Shown: positions 49,744-63,320, counted from the stretch's first letter. The stretch: DNA of 64,000 nt from Aptenodytes patagonicus (GCF_965638725.1 NC_134963.1:3665501-3729500), one strand, 5' to 3'. Translations and numbers: made by a program. The notes: generated by a model not told the origin, from the sequence alone.

Positions 49744-49768
<25 letters not shown>
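49744..49768. repeat. Poly(A) homopolymer
   Basis: 25 consecutive A bases inside the RIMBP2 intron, with no recognisable element attached. Confidence 0.95.
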
Positions 49769-49774
<6 letters not shown>

Positions 49775-51671
49775 CACAAACTGGTTATAAAAGTAAGCGT
49801 GCACTCGCCTGATGATCAAAGCCGTAATCTAATTTGGGAAGGAACATATGATCCTGACTAGGAACAGCTTTTCTCTCTGAAAATACCAGAGTTTTGTTGT
49901 TCCCGCTACAGTCGTGAGTAATCTCAGGGAAGGTCATTTGGGGCTGAGATTTGCACAAAAGAGTGGTTTTGGATACCTTATTTTTAGATGTTGAACTTTC
50001 CATTCAAAAAACTGTAGTCTTTCTAGAATGTGCCAAGGTAGACCTTCAGGGAAGAAAGCACACATTATCTATAACCCTTTTCCTCTTTTTTTTTTTTTTC
50101 CTTCCCTCTAATATCACAGAACCCAGGATCAGATTTTTAGCTGTTTCATTCGTATAATGAGGGACAGATTTTTCAGAAGCAGTCAGCTACTTTGAAGATC
50201 ACACTGTGATACTCTGCACCATACTTTAATTCTAAACCTCTGAAGAGAAATGCTTTTCATCCAAGTGAGAGTGGTGGTACTCAATGTTGCAGAAGCTTTG
50301 GGGGTAACGATCTTAATAAGGCACTCAAATAGATTGATGCTTGGGAACTGGAATATCCAGAAATATAGGCGATGCCATTTTGGAAGGATTCCTTAGCTGG
50401 TTAGTAAACATCATGGTTCAAGGTTCAAATTTATCATGGACTGGAAATCCAGATAAGATAAAACTTGAGAAAGAGATCATCTGACGAGTCCCTCTTCCAT
50501 GGCTCTTAATACCTTCCAGTGAAGCATCTGATGCTGACAGTTCCTGGAGATCAGAGTACTCTCCATGTACATGCATTTCAACTTCATAAAGAAGTATTAG
50601 GCTTTGGGGGAAATCTGGCTCCTTTTGTTAATGCCAAACTTTCCTGAAAATTCTCCTCCTCTTCCTCATTATGCCTGTTAGTAAAACTCGGGGGGGAAGA
50701 CTGATATTTGAAAAGGAACTGTAAGTTAATATAGCCTGTTTCAATTGCAGGGACGCTTAATTTTGGGGATAAAGGGGAGACATTATTAAATGAAGAGATG
50801 TATTTCTGCAGGTACTTTAACAGAAATCAATAAAATAGTGCCCGGAGAGTGCAGTATTTCCTTCCCCTGTTTAATACTGAAAGGAAAATACAGAAGTTCC
50901 ACTTGACATAACTTCATATGTTTTCTTGGTAATTTAACCTTCATCAGCCTTGAGAATTCAGTTACATTATAGTGAATGCACTCCCAAAGTGGTCAGATTC
51001 TGTGAGTCAGATCATCTCTGCTGGGGGGAAAAAAAGAAAAAAGAAAAAAAAAGGGGGGGAAAAAAGATTAAAGTTAGATTTTTAACAAACGATTTATTTA
51101 AAATCTTTCCCTGTATGCCCTTACAGTGTCTCCCTCTAGTTGCTGGGGAGATGGTCGTTGCATACTTAGAAGTTTTGTGTGAATATATCATATACAGTTT
51201 TCTTGAGAAGAGGAAAGACATGGTTAGGATGCTCCAGGTAATCTGTCTTAATACCCTTCTGCATTTGAGTTTCTAAGCCTTCCATTGGGCAGGCTTGGGA
51301 GTGAAAAAAAAATTGCAGCTCACATTTACAGTTCATTGGTTCGTGCCAGTAGGCCACAGATGACCTACTGAGAAGATCCTGTGATAGCATTACTTGGAGG
51401 TAAAATAAAATCTCCCAACACCCGCCTCCCCCCCTGCCCCCCCTCACTGAAACACACCCCTGCTGCGATCCCACTTGCTGCTTGTCAGCTCCTGTCCGTG
51501 CTCCCTGCTGCTGTGTCGGGGTTAATACTATGTGAAAGAGAAACTGGCAAATAGGGAAAGCCATCTTTGTGTGCGTATGTGTGTGCGAGCACTGCTGTTT
51601 CATAGGCTCTGGCAACTGCTGCATGGCCGATGATGCTTGCTCTCTCTTTTTCACCCTGCCTCCCTGCAGAC

Positions 51672-51834
51672 AACTAATGAATCATTTCTAGCCTGAATAC
51701 TAGCAGTGCAAACACACCAATGCTGCTGCTGCCGACGCTGCCGCCTTTCTCTACAAGGTTGTAATTTGACACAGTAGACTGCAGTTCTCTCTCGGCAATG
51801 ATCTTGCTGAACATCGGAAGCACTTGATTTGAAG
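51672..51834 (+). other. RIMBP2: Possible alternative RIMBP2 5' UTR exon
   Basis: The acceptor-like CACCCTGCCTCCCTGCAG (ending about 51670) is followed by GCTGCTGCTGCCGACGCTGC and then, after about 160 nt, the donor GATTTGAAG|GTATGC at 51834. Upstream (51480-51670) is GC-richer than the rest of the intron. It has no long open frame, so it would be non-coding. It is inferred from composition and splice sites only. Confidence 0.3.
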
Positions 51835-53797
51835 GTATGCTGAGATTTCGCCCTTTCTAAAAATAGCTATTTCTGTTAAATGCTTTACAGGCCAAATGAG
51901 GGTGGGAGGGCTGAAGATTTGTAGGGGGGTGTGTGTGGGAGAATCCTGTTTTTAGTTAGCAGTAATGCAGCAGTAACTCTTATTGGAGGCAGACAAACTT
52001 TATTATTCTGCTGCAATTTGACGATGCCCTTCACTGGATCTTTTCTTCTAGATGCTGCTTAGAATAATAAAATGTGTTAGGATCGTGCATGAGCACTAGG
52101 TAAAGGGATTAAACTCTTGCTAGATTATTCCATCCTCCCTCCTATTGATGTTTAATCTGATGTCGTTTTCCAGTCACTTTTAAGGTTTCCAGTAAAATAA
52201 ATACAGGTTTGGTGGTGCCATGTTTCTTTTCTGTATTAGTGTCTGTAGGCAAAGTTAGTAATTATACTGGCTAGCAGCTCCCCCCGCCAAGCCCCCAAGC
52301 ACGGTGCATATTCGCAGTATCTGTTTGCTTTGCAGATGTATATTGTCATGTCATGGCAAAGTCATCAATGTGACTACTCTTCCATACAGATATTGTTAAC
52401 GAAATTATATGCGGTATTTGTCTGGCATCTAATGCTAAATTAGACCAATTGCAAGTAAATATCTCATCCGTTTTTGGTAGAAGAGAGAGATCTTCTGCAG
52501 CTATATATATATGGACACACTATACATAGCAGTATTTGTGGGAAGTTATGTATATGAGTATGTAGAACAGAATAATAACATTTTATTATAGCATATGCGT
52601 ATAAATACCAGTTAATTAGTTAGCACGTACCAGTATGCTGTACTCAGTATTATAGGGGATACTGCAGGTTTTTTTATTAACCTCTTTTCAAAATTGGCTA
52701 CTGCCTATAGCGTTGGGCAGAGAAGGTATGCCTTTCCAAGAGTGATGTGGTGGTCGACATTACAGTTGCACATGGTCTTAATACAGTTTTAACTGAGGAA
52801 AATGTAAGTGCATATGAAGGCTTTGGTTTTGCTTTTTAAGCTACTGCTGTCTATTATTTTAGTGGTAAAACACTGACTGGGCTTTTTTGTCCAGTGCAGG
52901 TAGTGATGCAGAGTTTATATATAAAATAACTCAGCAGAATAACTTATTAATGAGTCTTGTCACTGCATCCAGTAAATACAGAGTCTGCTCCTTAAGTGAT
53001 TGGATCTGTTTTGAAGAAATACTTAAAATCAAAGCCATTGATCTTAACATTAAGAATTGCACCACGTATGCTGAGACAGGGAAAGAATACTATGATTGCC
53101 ATCATCAAAATACAAATAAGGACTATTGCTTAGCAAGATAGAAGAGCTGCCTTAAGAAAACAGCATGAAATATTAAAACAGACCAAGTGGTACAGTGGAA
53201 ATTAAAGCATCTCCATAAATTCAATACAATAAAAAATAGCAGTGTACATGAACTGATATGAAAGTTACTGTAGTCACTTTATATTTCAGCTTTGTTGATC
53301 AGGAGGTGTTCCATTTTTATTAGAGGAGGGCTTTCAAGTCTACCCAGCTGACAAATGAGGAAGGCAATTCAGATCAAATCTCACAGATGTCAGCCAGGAT
53401 TCACCACTGTAGACATCCTTTGAAATACATATGCATTACTTCTAGTACCTTAAAGGAGGGTGTTGGATCTTTTTTAGGTGACTGTTATTTTTGTTAAAGA
53501 GATCTGGTGGTCCTGAACAGTGGCTTTGTGCATACTGCTTTCTTTTTAATAGGAAAAAGACCTACTCTAAATGAAACTAGTGAAGTGGTCATGCTGCCTG
53601 CAGACTGGAGGGCAACCCTGATTTTTCGTAGCTAGATATCTGGATGGGTTTTAGCCCACTAACATACAGCATGGCTGTATACTAGAGGCAGTGAACAGAG
53701 GTGCAGTGTTATTACATACAACTTTATATATTTGGGTGTACCCGGAGCACCTTTTTGAGAAATTTAATGTGTTGAATTTTCTAGAATTATAAGCAAT

Positions 53798-53865
53798 CAT
53801 GAAGCATTGCTGACAGTAGCGTTTACTCATTGCCGTTAGAATTGAAAAATATATACCAATATCAA
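53798..53865. repeat. 68-bp direct duplication, copy 1
   Basis: Begins TCATGAAGCATTGCTGACAG and ends ACCAATATCA. It matches 54608-54675 at 67 of 68 positions (T versus C at 53853/54663), in the same orientation and 810 bp away. It is followed by a partial repeat of its own last 20 bases. Confidence 0.95.
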
Positions 53866-54607
53866 AAATATATACCAATATACTAATATCAGCTTTAAAA
53901 TGGCACATGGTTTTTAGGGGTAGGACAAGTGAGATGGAACAAAATATGGGACAGTGCAGTGCCACAGATTTCTGCATGAAAATGATCTGAATAGCTGATA
54001 CATGCTACTTTAGTTAACTGACAATTACAAGCTCAGAAATGTTAAGCATCTCTCTATGTGGCCAATCTCGTACTGATACAAGCTAGGTATGTACTTTTGC
54101 ATATATACAAAATATGTATCTCTTTGATTGTCAGCTCATTCTATTTTAGATATGTGTTAGATGTGCATACTCATTGTAGTTCAGATAGGTGTATGATACT
54201 AAGTATGAAATTAATGTATAAGCACAACAGTGTTCATTCTGGTAATAGCTTATTACAAAAGTCCAAGCCTTTCTGGATTGCCAGGAGTAGAAATAAGATG
54301 CCTGCGATCACTGGATAATTAATATTCTCTGATATAAGGAGTTTTCCTTTATGTGTGTCAAATGCCCCACCACATACCAAAATTAAATGTCCAAAATCAC
54401 GTGACTTTATTCTGAAATAAGAAACTAGTTGGTCATGCATCACTGTCCTGCCCTTTCAATATTTATGTTGAATGAAGTATGGTTTGAGAGTCAAGGCTGT
54501 TTTTCATTTAATTGAAATTCTTATAGGCCCTTGTCGCTACTACAAAATATGTCAGGGTAGCTGACTGTTGATGTTCTGAGCTGACTGTCCACCACAGATG
54601 AGAATTG

Positions 54608-54675
54608 TCATGAAGCATTGCTGACAGTAGCGTTTACTCATTGCCGTTAGAATTGAAAAATACATACCAATATCA
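54608..54675. repeat. 68-bp direct duplication, copy 2
   Basis: Second copy of the unit at 53798. Similarity stops abruptly on both sides. Confidence 0.95.
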
Positions 54676-55084
54676 TAATTAAAAATAGAATTGGAATGTA
54701 GCCACAGTGCTAGAAAAATGCAGCTTCTTCAAAGCAACATGTCATGAAACTAGTTTCTGTTCACTAGTGAAAAAGAGGGCTTCTGTCAGGCTTATTTGCA
54801 CAGAGTGGGCTCTTGGGAAATGGCAGCGATAGCATTACCCTGGGAGAACAGTTAATGATCCTCTGGAGCAGCTGATTGACACTGAAGTTTGGTCATTGCG
54901 GGTTTCTTTGCTAACTGTAACCATCCTGTTAAATAACATGTTGGAATCATGTTCATTCTGTAAAATATGATTGTAAAGCCACCTGTGGTTGGCATTTGGG
55001 TGAGGAAATTGGAGTGTCTTACAGGCTTGTGGCTCAACACTTTGGCTTGTGCTTGTGACGTGGCACTTGAGAAGGAAATCAGTG

Positions 55085-55180
55085 TGGCTTCCAGCTCTGC
55101 CACAGATTCTGTGAATGGCCCTGGGCAAAGCACTTAGTATCTCTTGGGCTCTGTTCTCTTTCTGTAAATGGGAATAATAA
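55085..55180 (+). repeat. Ancient amniote MIR/L3-like element remnant
   Basis: The order CAGCTCTGCCACAGATTCTG, CCTGGGCAAAGCACTTAGTATC, TCTGTAAATGGGAATAATAATG matches the 'gctgtgtgaccttgggcaagtcactt ... cccatctgtaaaatgggaataat' layout of MIR/CR1-L3 elements. Recognised from memory. Confidence 0.6.
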
Positions 55181-57582
55181 TGAACACTTTCCACTACATT
55201 CTACTTATTTTATCTGCTTAGAAAATGAGATCTTCAGACCAAAGACTGTTTTCTCCCATCGGGATGCTAAATCCCAGTGGAGGCTTCTAGATGCTACTTA
55301 TAAATCACTTGACAGTCTGCATTCTATGTTGTTGATCTATAGAAAAATATTTCCAAGTGTCAGAAGAATCTGAGTTGATTCCGAGCTTTTTGGAATAACA
55401 TTTGATTTGCTAAACTTTCTATTGTGCTCACGGGTATGTTCAGTTTGGAGTGCAGAGCCTAGTTTCCCTGATGGTGGCAGTGGTTTGGTAGAAACATTTA
55501 CAGTGCAAAAGTCAGGACAGAAGAAGTGGGACTGTACGTCTGATTTTTTATTTTTTTTAATTGTCATAAAGTTTTATATTTTCTGTGTCACAAACAGTAT
55601 AACACTTGGTTTCTAAGGCAATAAGTATTACTATGCCAAATGTTTGATGTTGATTAGCAAGCAACAGTGGTGCACGATATTACTGTGAAGAATCAAGGGG
55701 AAGGCATTGCAAAGGTAATAGTATGGCACAGTCTCTCTTCTCTGTTCTCATCTAAAGACAATTAGAAACTATCTTCCATTTTTTCTTTAAAGATCGTCCT
55801 GTAGCAAGCTCTTCAGTGTGACACCTTCCTTAAGGCCTGATCTGAGCACAGTGGGCTGATGGGCAGTCAGCATATGCACCCCTTTCCTTCCATGCTCCAC
55901 CTCCACTGGAACTAGACTGTTTGGGGTTTGTTTTGGTTTTTTGGGTTTTTTTTTTGCTGAAGAGCATAAATAATTTTTATAGACAGCTTCAATTAAGTTT
56001 TTACACTGGATGTGTGGGGGGAAAAAAATGACAATAATATCCCCTCTTGCCAATTTTGGAAGGAAAATAAGCCCTTTTTGAGCCAGGTTAATTTGTTTAG
56101 GGTTGGCTTAGAAAAATCCTAAATTGAGACTAAATTCCTCCAGAATCATGAATTTATTCTGTGGCTTCACCATTTCAGCTCCTGCTGAATATTTCTGTAC
56201 CTCCTATTTATACAGTTGAAAAATATTATTTGTTACTTCTCTATGGAACATTGTGGTGCCTTTTCACCGACATGGAAAGTGCATCTTTAGTAAGTACATT
56301 GTCCAACTCGCTTAAAAATATTCTCTGATATTAATCAGCAGGGACTTTTATAGATCTGCGCTAGCTTACACCAGGAGGGATAGCTCAGCACAGAATCTCT
56401 GGGAGTGTACTGGCTAAACTCCTGCTGAAGAGGGATAGAGTTGATGGTGCTTAGAATTCAGCTGGATGAAGCTCACAGTTGTCACTGTAACAAGCAATAT
56501 GTGGTTGAATCTGTCCCGTTTTTACTGCATTTTCCCTCTTCTGCGACAGTCACAGTTTTACCTATTTGTTAAATCCTCATTTCTGTTCTCCCCACTTCCC
56601 TGCCCCCAATTCTGCACACAGTTTAGAACATTAGGAATATTCTCTGTCAATTCCAGGAGTATATTTCTTCCTTTCTCTCTTGTTTACTGCTTGCTAATTA
56701 AATTTTGTAGGTGGCAGTTTGAAATCTTAGTGGGACGTGTCATGTGACTGCTAATGCTCTGCAGATCTCTATTACATAACCTTTAAGTAGTTTGGGAAAA
56801 TGTGCTTGTGTCATACTGGGCCTGACATAAGGCTCTGTCTGAAGCCAACAGTCTGATCAGGTTTTTTTATGTACGATGACTGTAGAAATCTTGTGGATGG
56901 TTTGTTCTGGCACAAGATTTGTGCCCTCAGTTGTCAGGCCAATTGTCTTATTTCCCTGAAATGCTTTGCAGTCTGCACTGTCTGCCTTTCCTGCAGGGTA
57001 GAAGAGGGGAGGGGTTAGATTTAAACACTCTGACATGCCAGGTAATGATCAAAGGAATACTAAATGCAGTATGCTAGGATACCTTCTGTTTTCCTGATGG
57101 GTTCGTTCGTTTTAGTTTTGAAGTGACCAGAGTACAGAACAAACATGGAAAACCTCTCAGTCTTGTCCCCCCACCCCTTCACCTCCTACGGATCTTAATT
57201 GGGCTCTGGTGCATTATGCAAAATGAAAACATAAATCAATACAGAAGTTTAAAAAAATGCTATGTAGGGATGATCAATTTTTAATGCATGGTAATTCATT
57301 AGGTTGCTGTTTTGCAAAAGGAGCACTTTTATAAGTGACAGCAATGTATCCACTCATAGAATAACAGCTCCTCTCGCTTTTTCTGAACTAGCACCATCTT
57401 TTGGTCCTACTTCACATACAGTTTCACGTTTTTGTTGCCTAAAACATGTTTATACACTATCCAGTGCAGCTTAAGTGCTCCATTGTTGATGGACCAGCTC
57501 TGTGCCCTGAAGAAAGTAAGTCTCATTTTGGTTTCCTGGCCAGGATATGGGCCTTGGAGGCTGCATCTTGTTTGTGGCTCTG

Positions 57583-57665
57583 ACATTTGACATGCTGTGT
57601 GTTCTCAAGAAAATCACAGGAGATCTTTCTGCCTCATTTTCTTTATCTGCTGGGAAGGCTCAGTA
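57583..57665 (+). repeat. Ancient amniote MIR/L3-like element remnant
   Basis: GCTGTGTGTTCTCAAGAAAATC followed by TCTGCCTCATTTTCTTTATCTG follows the same layout as the 55.1-kb remnant, more degraded. Confidence 0.5.
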
Positions 57666-57904
57666 GCAATGAGCTGCCGTAGCCTTGCAATAAAAGTTGT
57701 GGTTAGAAACTAGGAACAACTAGATGAAATTTTGGGTGTTTGTTGTTTGTTCTTTTTTTTTAATGAAGTCAGATTTTCAAGTTTATAATTTCTTATTGAA
57801 ATCTGTGATTGTGTGAACCTGTATTTTGTTCTAGAGTAGCCCTTAGTTTGTAACAGCAATTTTCAGTAAAAGCTATTTACAAAGTGCTTAAGAATGATGG
57901 TTGA

Positions 57905-57985
57905 TATCATTCTATCCATTTTGCAGATGAGAAATTTTCAGTGTGCTTCAGGTTTCTTTGCCCAAGATCATTCTGCAGGGTCGAT
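57905..57985 (-). repeat. Ancient amniote MIR/L3-like element remnant
   Basis: ATCCATTTTGCAGATGAGAAA then TTTGCCCAAGATCATTCTGC resembles the reverse strand of the same ancient family. Confidence 0.45.
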
Positions 57986-60900
57986 GCAATTCTATGGATA
58001 TTGTTTGCAGAGTCCTGTCCAACATGTTACGCATTGCGTTGCTTCTCCTAATTAAATGTTGTATAAGAAGGGAGGAGGGGGAAGTATTGATCTTCTAAAA
58101 ACAGGCTTTCTTTTGTTTCACTTTAAATTAATTGTTTGCCTATGTGCTACTCATAGTAAAGAGTTTGTGAGTGTATTAATTTTTTTTTTTTTTTAAATGA
58201 CTACTCTCATAAATCATGGTGTCTATTGTCAGTTTGTCTGTTCTCCTAATGGCTGCCTGCTTACCTATTGGGTGTACTGAAACTACAAATGTTTCATTGC
58301 TGGAAGGGGTCTCTGTTGCTCAGCAGTCTTAAATCATCTATACAAATGTATGTACCATACAGTCCCTGCGATTCGGTAGCTTTGGCTTATTTTAAGATTA
58401 AGTGGGTACAGTTAACGCTGCTGTGTTATCATGGTTGTTGGCTGCTGGATGAATTAGGATGAGAACAAAGCAGCAACTGTAAAGCAGTTCTGTGTTTGTC
58501 TGGTAGGGCAGATGGGTACAGCTAATGCTTTTGTGTTTTAAAGGAAACCTGTCATTAAGGCATTTGTTTCTGTTAATAACGTGCATAGATGAGCTTTTCA
58601 GGATCTGGACCTCTTCCAGTTTATGTGCTTTACAGTCATAGAGTGGGAAGAGAGCTGTCACCCTGCAAGCTCCATCCTGAATTGTTTCAGGATGCAACAA
58701 GTGGCTGACCCAAACAAATGAAGGTATGAAACATGAAGACTTACAATAGAAGAAGATCTTTTCCTGCACTATCAGCAATAATCCAACGTCTGTCTTACCT
58801 GAACTGGCTGTGCTCTGCGGTACCTTGCCGGTGATGAGTGCTAGGCAGCAGCAGCTATGACTGTCTTTTCTTGAGGATTTCTACCAGGGAGGAAAAACAA
58901 GCATGGATTTTATAAACTTTAGAGTAACATCCTGTATAAACAGGATGTTTATAAAGGAGAGGGGATTTGGAAGGAAGGGCAGATCCTTCATGTCATACCA
59001 ACTGTCATAGCTCTGATGGCTCAAATGGACTTAAGCTTATTTCCTACAATGGTGGTAGGTCACACCTTTTTTTTTATAGTTCCAAAAGGTGAAGTGTCTC
59101 ACGCAGCCAGAGTAAAGCTACCCTGCTCATTGACTTCTTTGTAGGTATTGAACCCAGCTGTTAGATGCAAATGAGAGTTTTGCCAGCTTTGATACTGATA
59201 GGAACTAACTATCATAAACCATAAACCTTATGCTTAGCTTGCAACCTTTCTAGCTTTCCTTTTGGAAAATTTCTGTTTAATTTCAGTAAATACTGTTAAA
59301 AGGAAATGAAGTATAAAGAGCTCCAAGCTGCTCGTATTTCTGTGATCTATTGATAGAAGTTTTGTAAATACATAATTTTTTCTTGATATATGAATCATGG
59401 AAATTGTCTTAAAATAAGACAGAACAATTTAGAAAACAGAACAAGACAGGAAGAAAAGCTGTCTATGATGATAAGAGCTAAAAGAATCAAATAGTGAATG
59501 AGGTCATTGTGCTGCTGACACCAATGATGTAACACACTTGTGTCTACGTGGCTCAGGTGGTTTTATTGATCCTTTGTGAAAAACTGCTCTGAGCACAGAG
59601 CAGTAAACATTACTGTAAACATAATATTTGTGTACTGTAAATAAATAAATATCCACATTTCATTAAACATAACTGTCAACACTGATGCAACAAGTGTGTG
59701 ACACTAGAAGTGACACTGAACAACTGAAGCATTTCCTATTTCTGATCTGGAGGAAGAGCTGCTGGCCAGGTCCTGAGCATTGGCCTCATTGAACGAGGCA
59801 CTGAACACTTTTCAAAGAGCTGTCAGTCCCAATATACAGTTGGACACAGCAGAGTGATGCAGCATTTGAGGGAGCACAAAGGAGAAGCCTCCTTCTCCTT
59901 CCCCCTTACCTGACTTTTTAGCCAATTTCTGTCTTCTTTCCCCTCTCCCTATGTTCTGGTTTGTGTAACTAAGATTTGGTCTCTTAGGTAAAAAGTTACC
60001 AGCACATTTAGACAAACAATATTGTTGATTTTTAATGTCATTTTATTTGGTAGCATTTAAGAGACTGTGCTGCTATTGAGAAGGATATTTTCTCAGCTCT
60101 GATTTCCTGTAACTAAGTAACAGGAAATTTTCCCTAACGTGACTGAGTTACATACTGTACTGTGTGGATGGAACTGGACTGTAGTTGAATTGGAGGGGAT
60201 GTTAAGTCCTGTGTGCTTTGGTGTTTTGTTAGTATTTATCATATATTATTCCAGGCCCTGTAGGAGACTAGAGATTGTACTACAGGAATTTACTGTGGTT
60301 TTCTTGTGCCTTATTCTGAAGCATCTGATACCCGATTTTGCCTGGGCTGCATGGGTCTGGAACCTGATCTAGTATGGCCGTTTCTATCCCTTTTTCTTAC
60401 AATCCCAAAGAATGACTTTTAGAAAAGAATCTTGATGTACATTACTGTTTGAACAGAGTTTGTGGATTTTTTTTTAAAAATGGGAGAAATTATTTAGCCA
60501 CAATAAGGGAAAACCAAAATCAGAGATTAATTTTTCAATTTACTTTCTTTCAGGAGCTGGAGGTAGTGGATTTGTGGTTCTGGAGAGGTTATAAGGCCAT
60601 GGTTAGTTTTTAGTTTCCTCACCTACAAGAAATTACTGTTTGAAAGAGAAATGTCATGCAACCCCTTAGAAGGAATTATTAATAATATATGCATTTTATT
60701 CTGCAAAGGAGAGAGGTCTTTTGTACACAAGGAAAGGTGTCTGGAGCAAAGCATTCACTTGTACTGGTATTCTTTTTGGGTTTGAACCAGCTTTGTTTGG
60801 CTGCTTTGTACCTCTGTGTACTAGTTCTTTGTAGGAGTTAGATCAGATGCTGTAGGATTTCCCAGACAATTCAATGAGGAAGGAAGAAGTGGAGAGGCTT

Positions 60901-63211
60901 AAAAAAAAAACCACAGAGAGAAGGCAGAGTGGAAAATAAGTAAGTGAGATAAATAAGAAATCTTTATGATAAACCTACAGAATTACAAGTAACATCCATT
61001 TATTTTCCATATGTATGAAGAGGTTCTCCTGGTGTCTGTCCAGACTTGCATATTACAATCGTTTCATATATGTGATAGCTTGGTCGATTTAATACTGAGT
61101 TCAGAAATGCTCTTTATCAAATACTGATGAATGACAGTATCCTCCTTAATTCCTTGTCATTGGTCCTGTCTTTGTCCTCAGTAATATACTACAATTTAGC
61201 TTTTTGTAAGCTTATCATTTGTGGACTACGGCCCCTTCAAAACTAAAATTCACAAGTAAGCAAAATGGGACTGTCCTTGACATCAAACCTGCCTTGAGGA
61301 TAAAAATGATCTTTTGTTCGTGGTGTGTAATAATTGCCAAGAGGACAGAATTTTCATAGCAATCATGACTCTTAGAAAAATACAGATTTGAGGCATGTAG
61401 CACTATTTTGTTTTTATTATCTGCAACATTCATTAAAAGTATAATTGCTGGCATTAACTAGGAAGAATAATGCATGCCTGTGAGCTGCAGTGCTTTTAAA
61501 GGTCCATGTTGTTCCTATCATCAGAATTTCTTAATTTATTGGAATAACTTCAGGGCTGAAAAGGTTTTATTTCATAATGGGTTAGTGCAGTATATCTTTT
61601 TCAGATAAGTGGTAAATCTTTTCTCACGTGCATGACTCCCGCTGTTGTAATCCAGTACAAGTGTGCATGGGAAGAAATACATTTGGATTTTTATAGTCCC
61701 ATCAAACCTACTTTATGGAAGGAGGCCTGTGAAGTCCCACAGGAACATTTAACTATCACTATCCATCATTATTGGATTGATAATAGACTATTACATAAAT
61801 AATACAAACATCAAGTAAATACTTCAGGGGAATTATCACAACATCCTACTCTCTGTGTTGCATGTCTCTTAAAATTACCATACACATTCAAAAGGGAAGG
61901 AGAGAAATGTAAGAAATGAGCCACGTTATTTCCATCACGAATAAATGATATTACTTACGTATACTGTGAAATACTTAAAATACATTTTAAAGCTCTACCT
62001 TTTTGTGTCAGTATAGGGTTTATGTCCAAGAAAGATGAACTGGAACAAGCAAAAAGAAAGGGCCATATGAATAAACCAGGAATTTGGACAGCTTATGTTA
62101 TGAAAGAACACTAAAAGAGCTTATTCTTTGTAGTCTAATAGTGACAAAAAACTAGGTAATAGTCTGATTTCATCACTGATTCTGCCTCTTAGAATTTTTG
62201 AAGTTAAGCATATACTTAGCGCTTAGTGCTCCAATTTAAACACCAAAAGATTGTCAAGATGACAGAAGTGTTCAAAAATGTAATAAAGCTGTTCATTTTT
62301 AGTGTAATTGGTCAGTAGCATCTGTCTGTCTAAGGTTTAACCTAGCTTCTGTTTTTACCTTATCTAAGTGCTTCATGGACTTGTTCGCTGTCTGAATTCA
62401 GTAATTCTCAATGAACCCTTTCTTCAAAGTGCTACATGAATGCTATTTATGTATGAAAACCCCTTTTACTTTTGCAATCTTTACATGGTGCCTGTGGTAT
62501 TTTTCTCAGTGTAGGTGACTGAATATTTTAAAATGCAAAGTTCCTGACTAAAAGATGTATCTGCTCTGGAAGCCCTAGGTTTTTCCTAATCTCTCACTGC
62601 TGTAGTATTTGCTGTATTGTGAATAGTTCTGCTGTTCATTTTTAGAGTTTTCCCAAAGGTGTTCCTGGGAAAAGCAGATTCTTATTTCAAATTGTTATTC
62701 CTGTGGGGTCAAATATATTGGGTTATTATTTATACTTTCTCAAGAATACCTGCTCAGGGTTTATGCCAAATGAAAGCCAGTCATGAAGATGGGGGGGAAA
62801 AGTATCCAGGCAAATTTAACACCTTAATAGCAAACCCAGAGGGGAACGTGTTATTAAATTGAAGAGATGGGGAAGTGATTTAAAGAACCTAACAGTTGAT
62901 AGAACTCACTAATAGCCATGTAAGGGTAATTTAAAACATGATTTGTCTTCATGCCAATCAAATGCAAGGCATCAGCAGTCTCTGCACAAAAGGCAATGAA
63001 TAACTGCTTGGTGCATCTCTCCACATACCTTAAGCTCACACAGTTCCTTTTTCTGGAAGGCTAGCAACAAGGGTAGTAGAGGTTGTGCTCTGACCTGTAT
63101 GGCTTACCCATCGGCTGCGTCTTAAATTCAGGCCAGTTCTTGGAGGCCCACATAAGGAGAACTCCTGATGAGTTGATGCATGAAGTTTTTTTGTCTCTGC
63201 TTTTTCATCAT

Positions 63212-63320
63212 TGTGGTGGGTTGTGTCCAGCATGAGGCAGCCCCAGCCTCTCCTCACAGAGGCCTCTGCAGCCCTGCTGCCAGCACCTGGGCACGGGCAC
63301 CCAGTGCATGCATTCCAAAA
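63212..63320 (-). mobile_element. Fragment of avian LTR family B, internally deleted
   Basis: The minus strand reads GGGTGCCCGTGCCCAGGTGC and GAGGAGAGGCTGGGGCTGCC, matching the 5' part of the LTR at 43972. It then passes directly to ACCCACCACA, which resembles the 3' terminus of that family, suggesting loss of the middle. Confidence 0.65.

Noticed and set aside
51166-51654. 162-codon minus-strand frame
   Set aside because: It runs through a (TG)n-like stretch and G/C homopolymers, has low complexity, and shows no domain or splice support.
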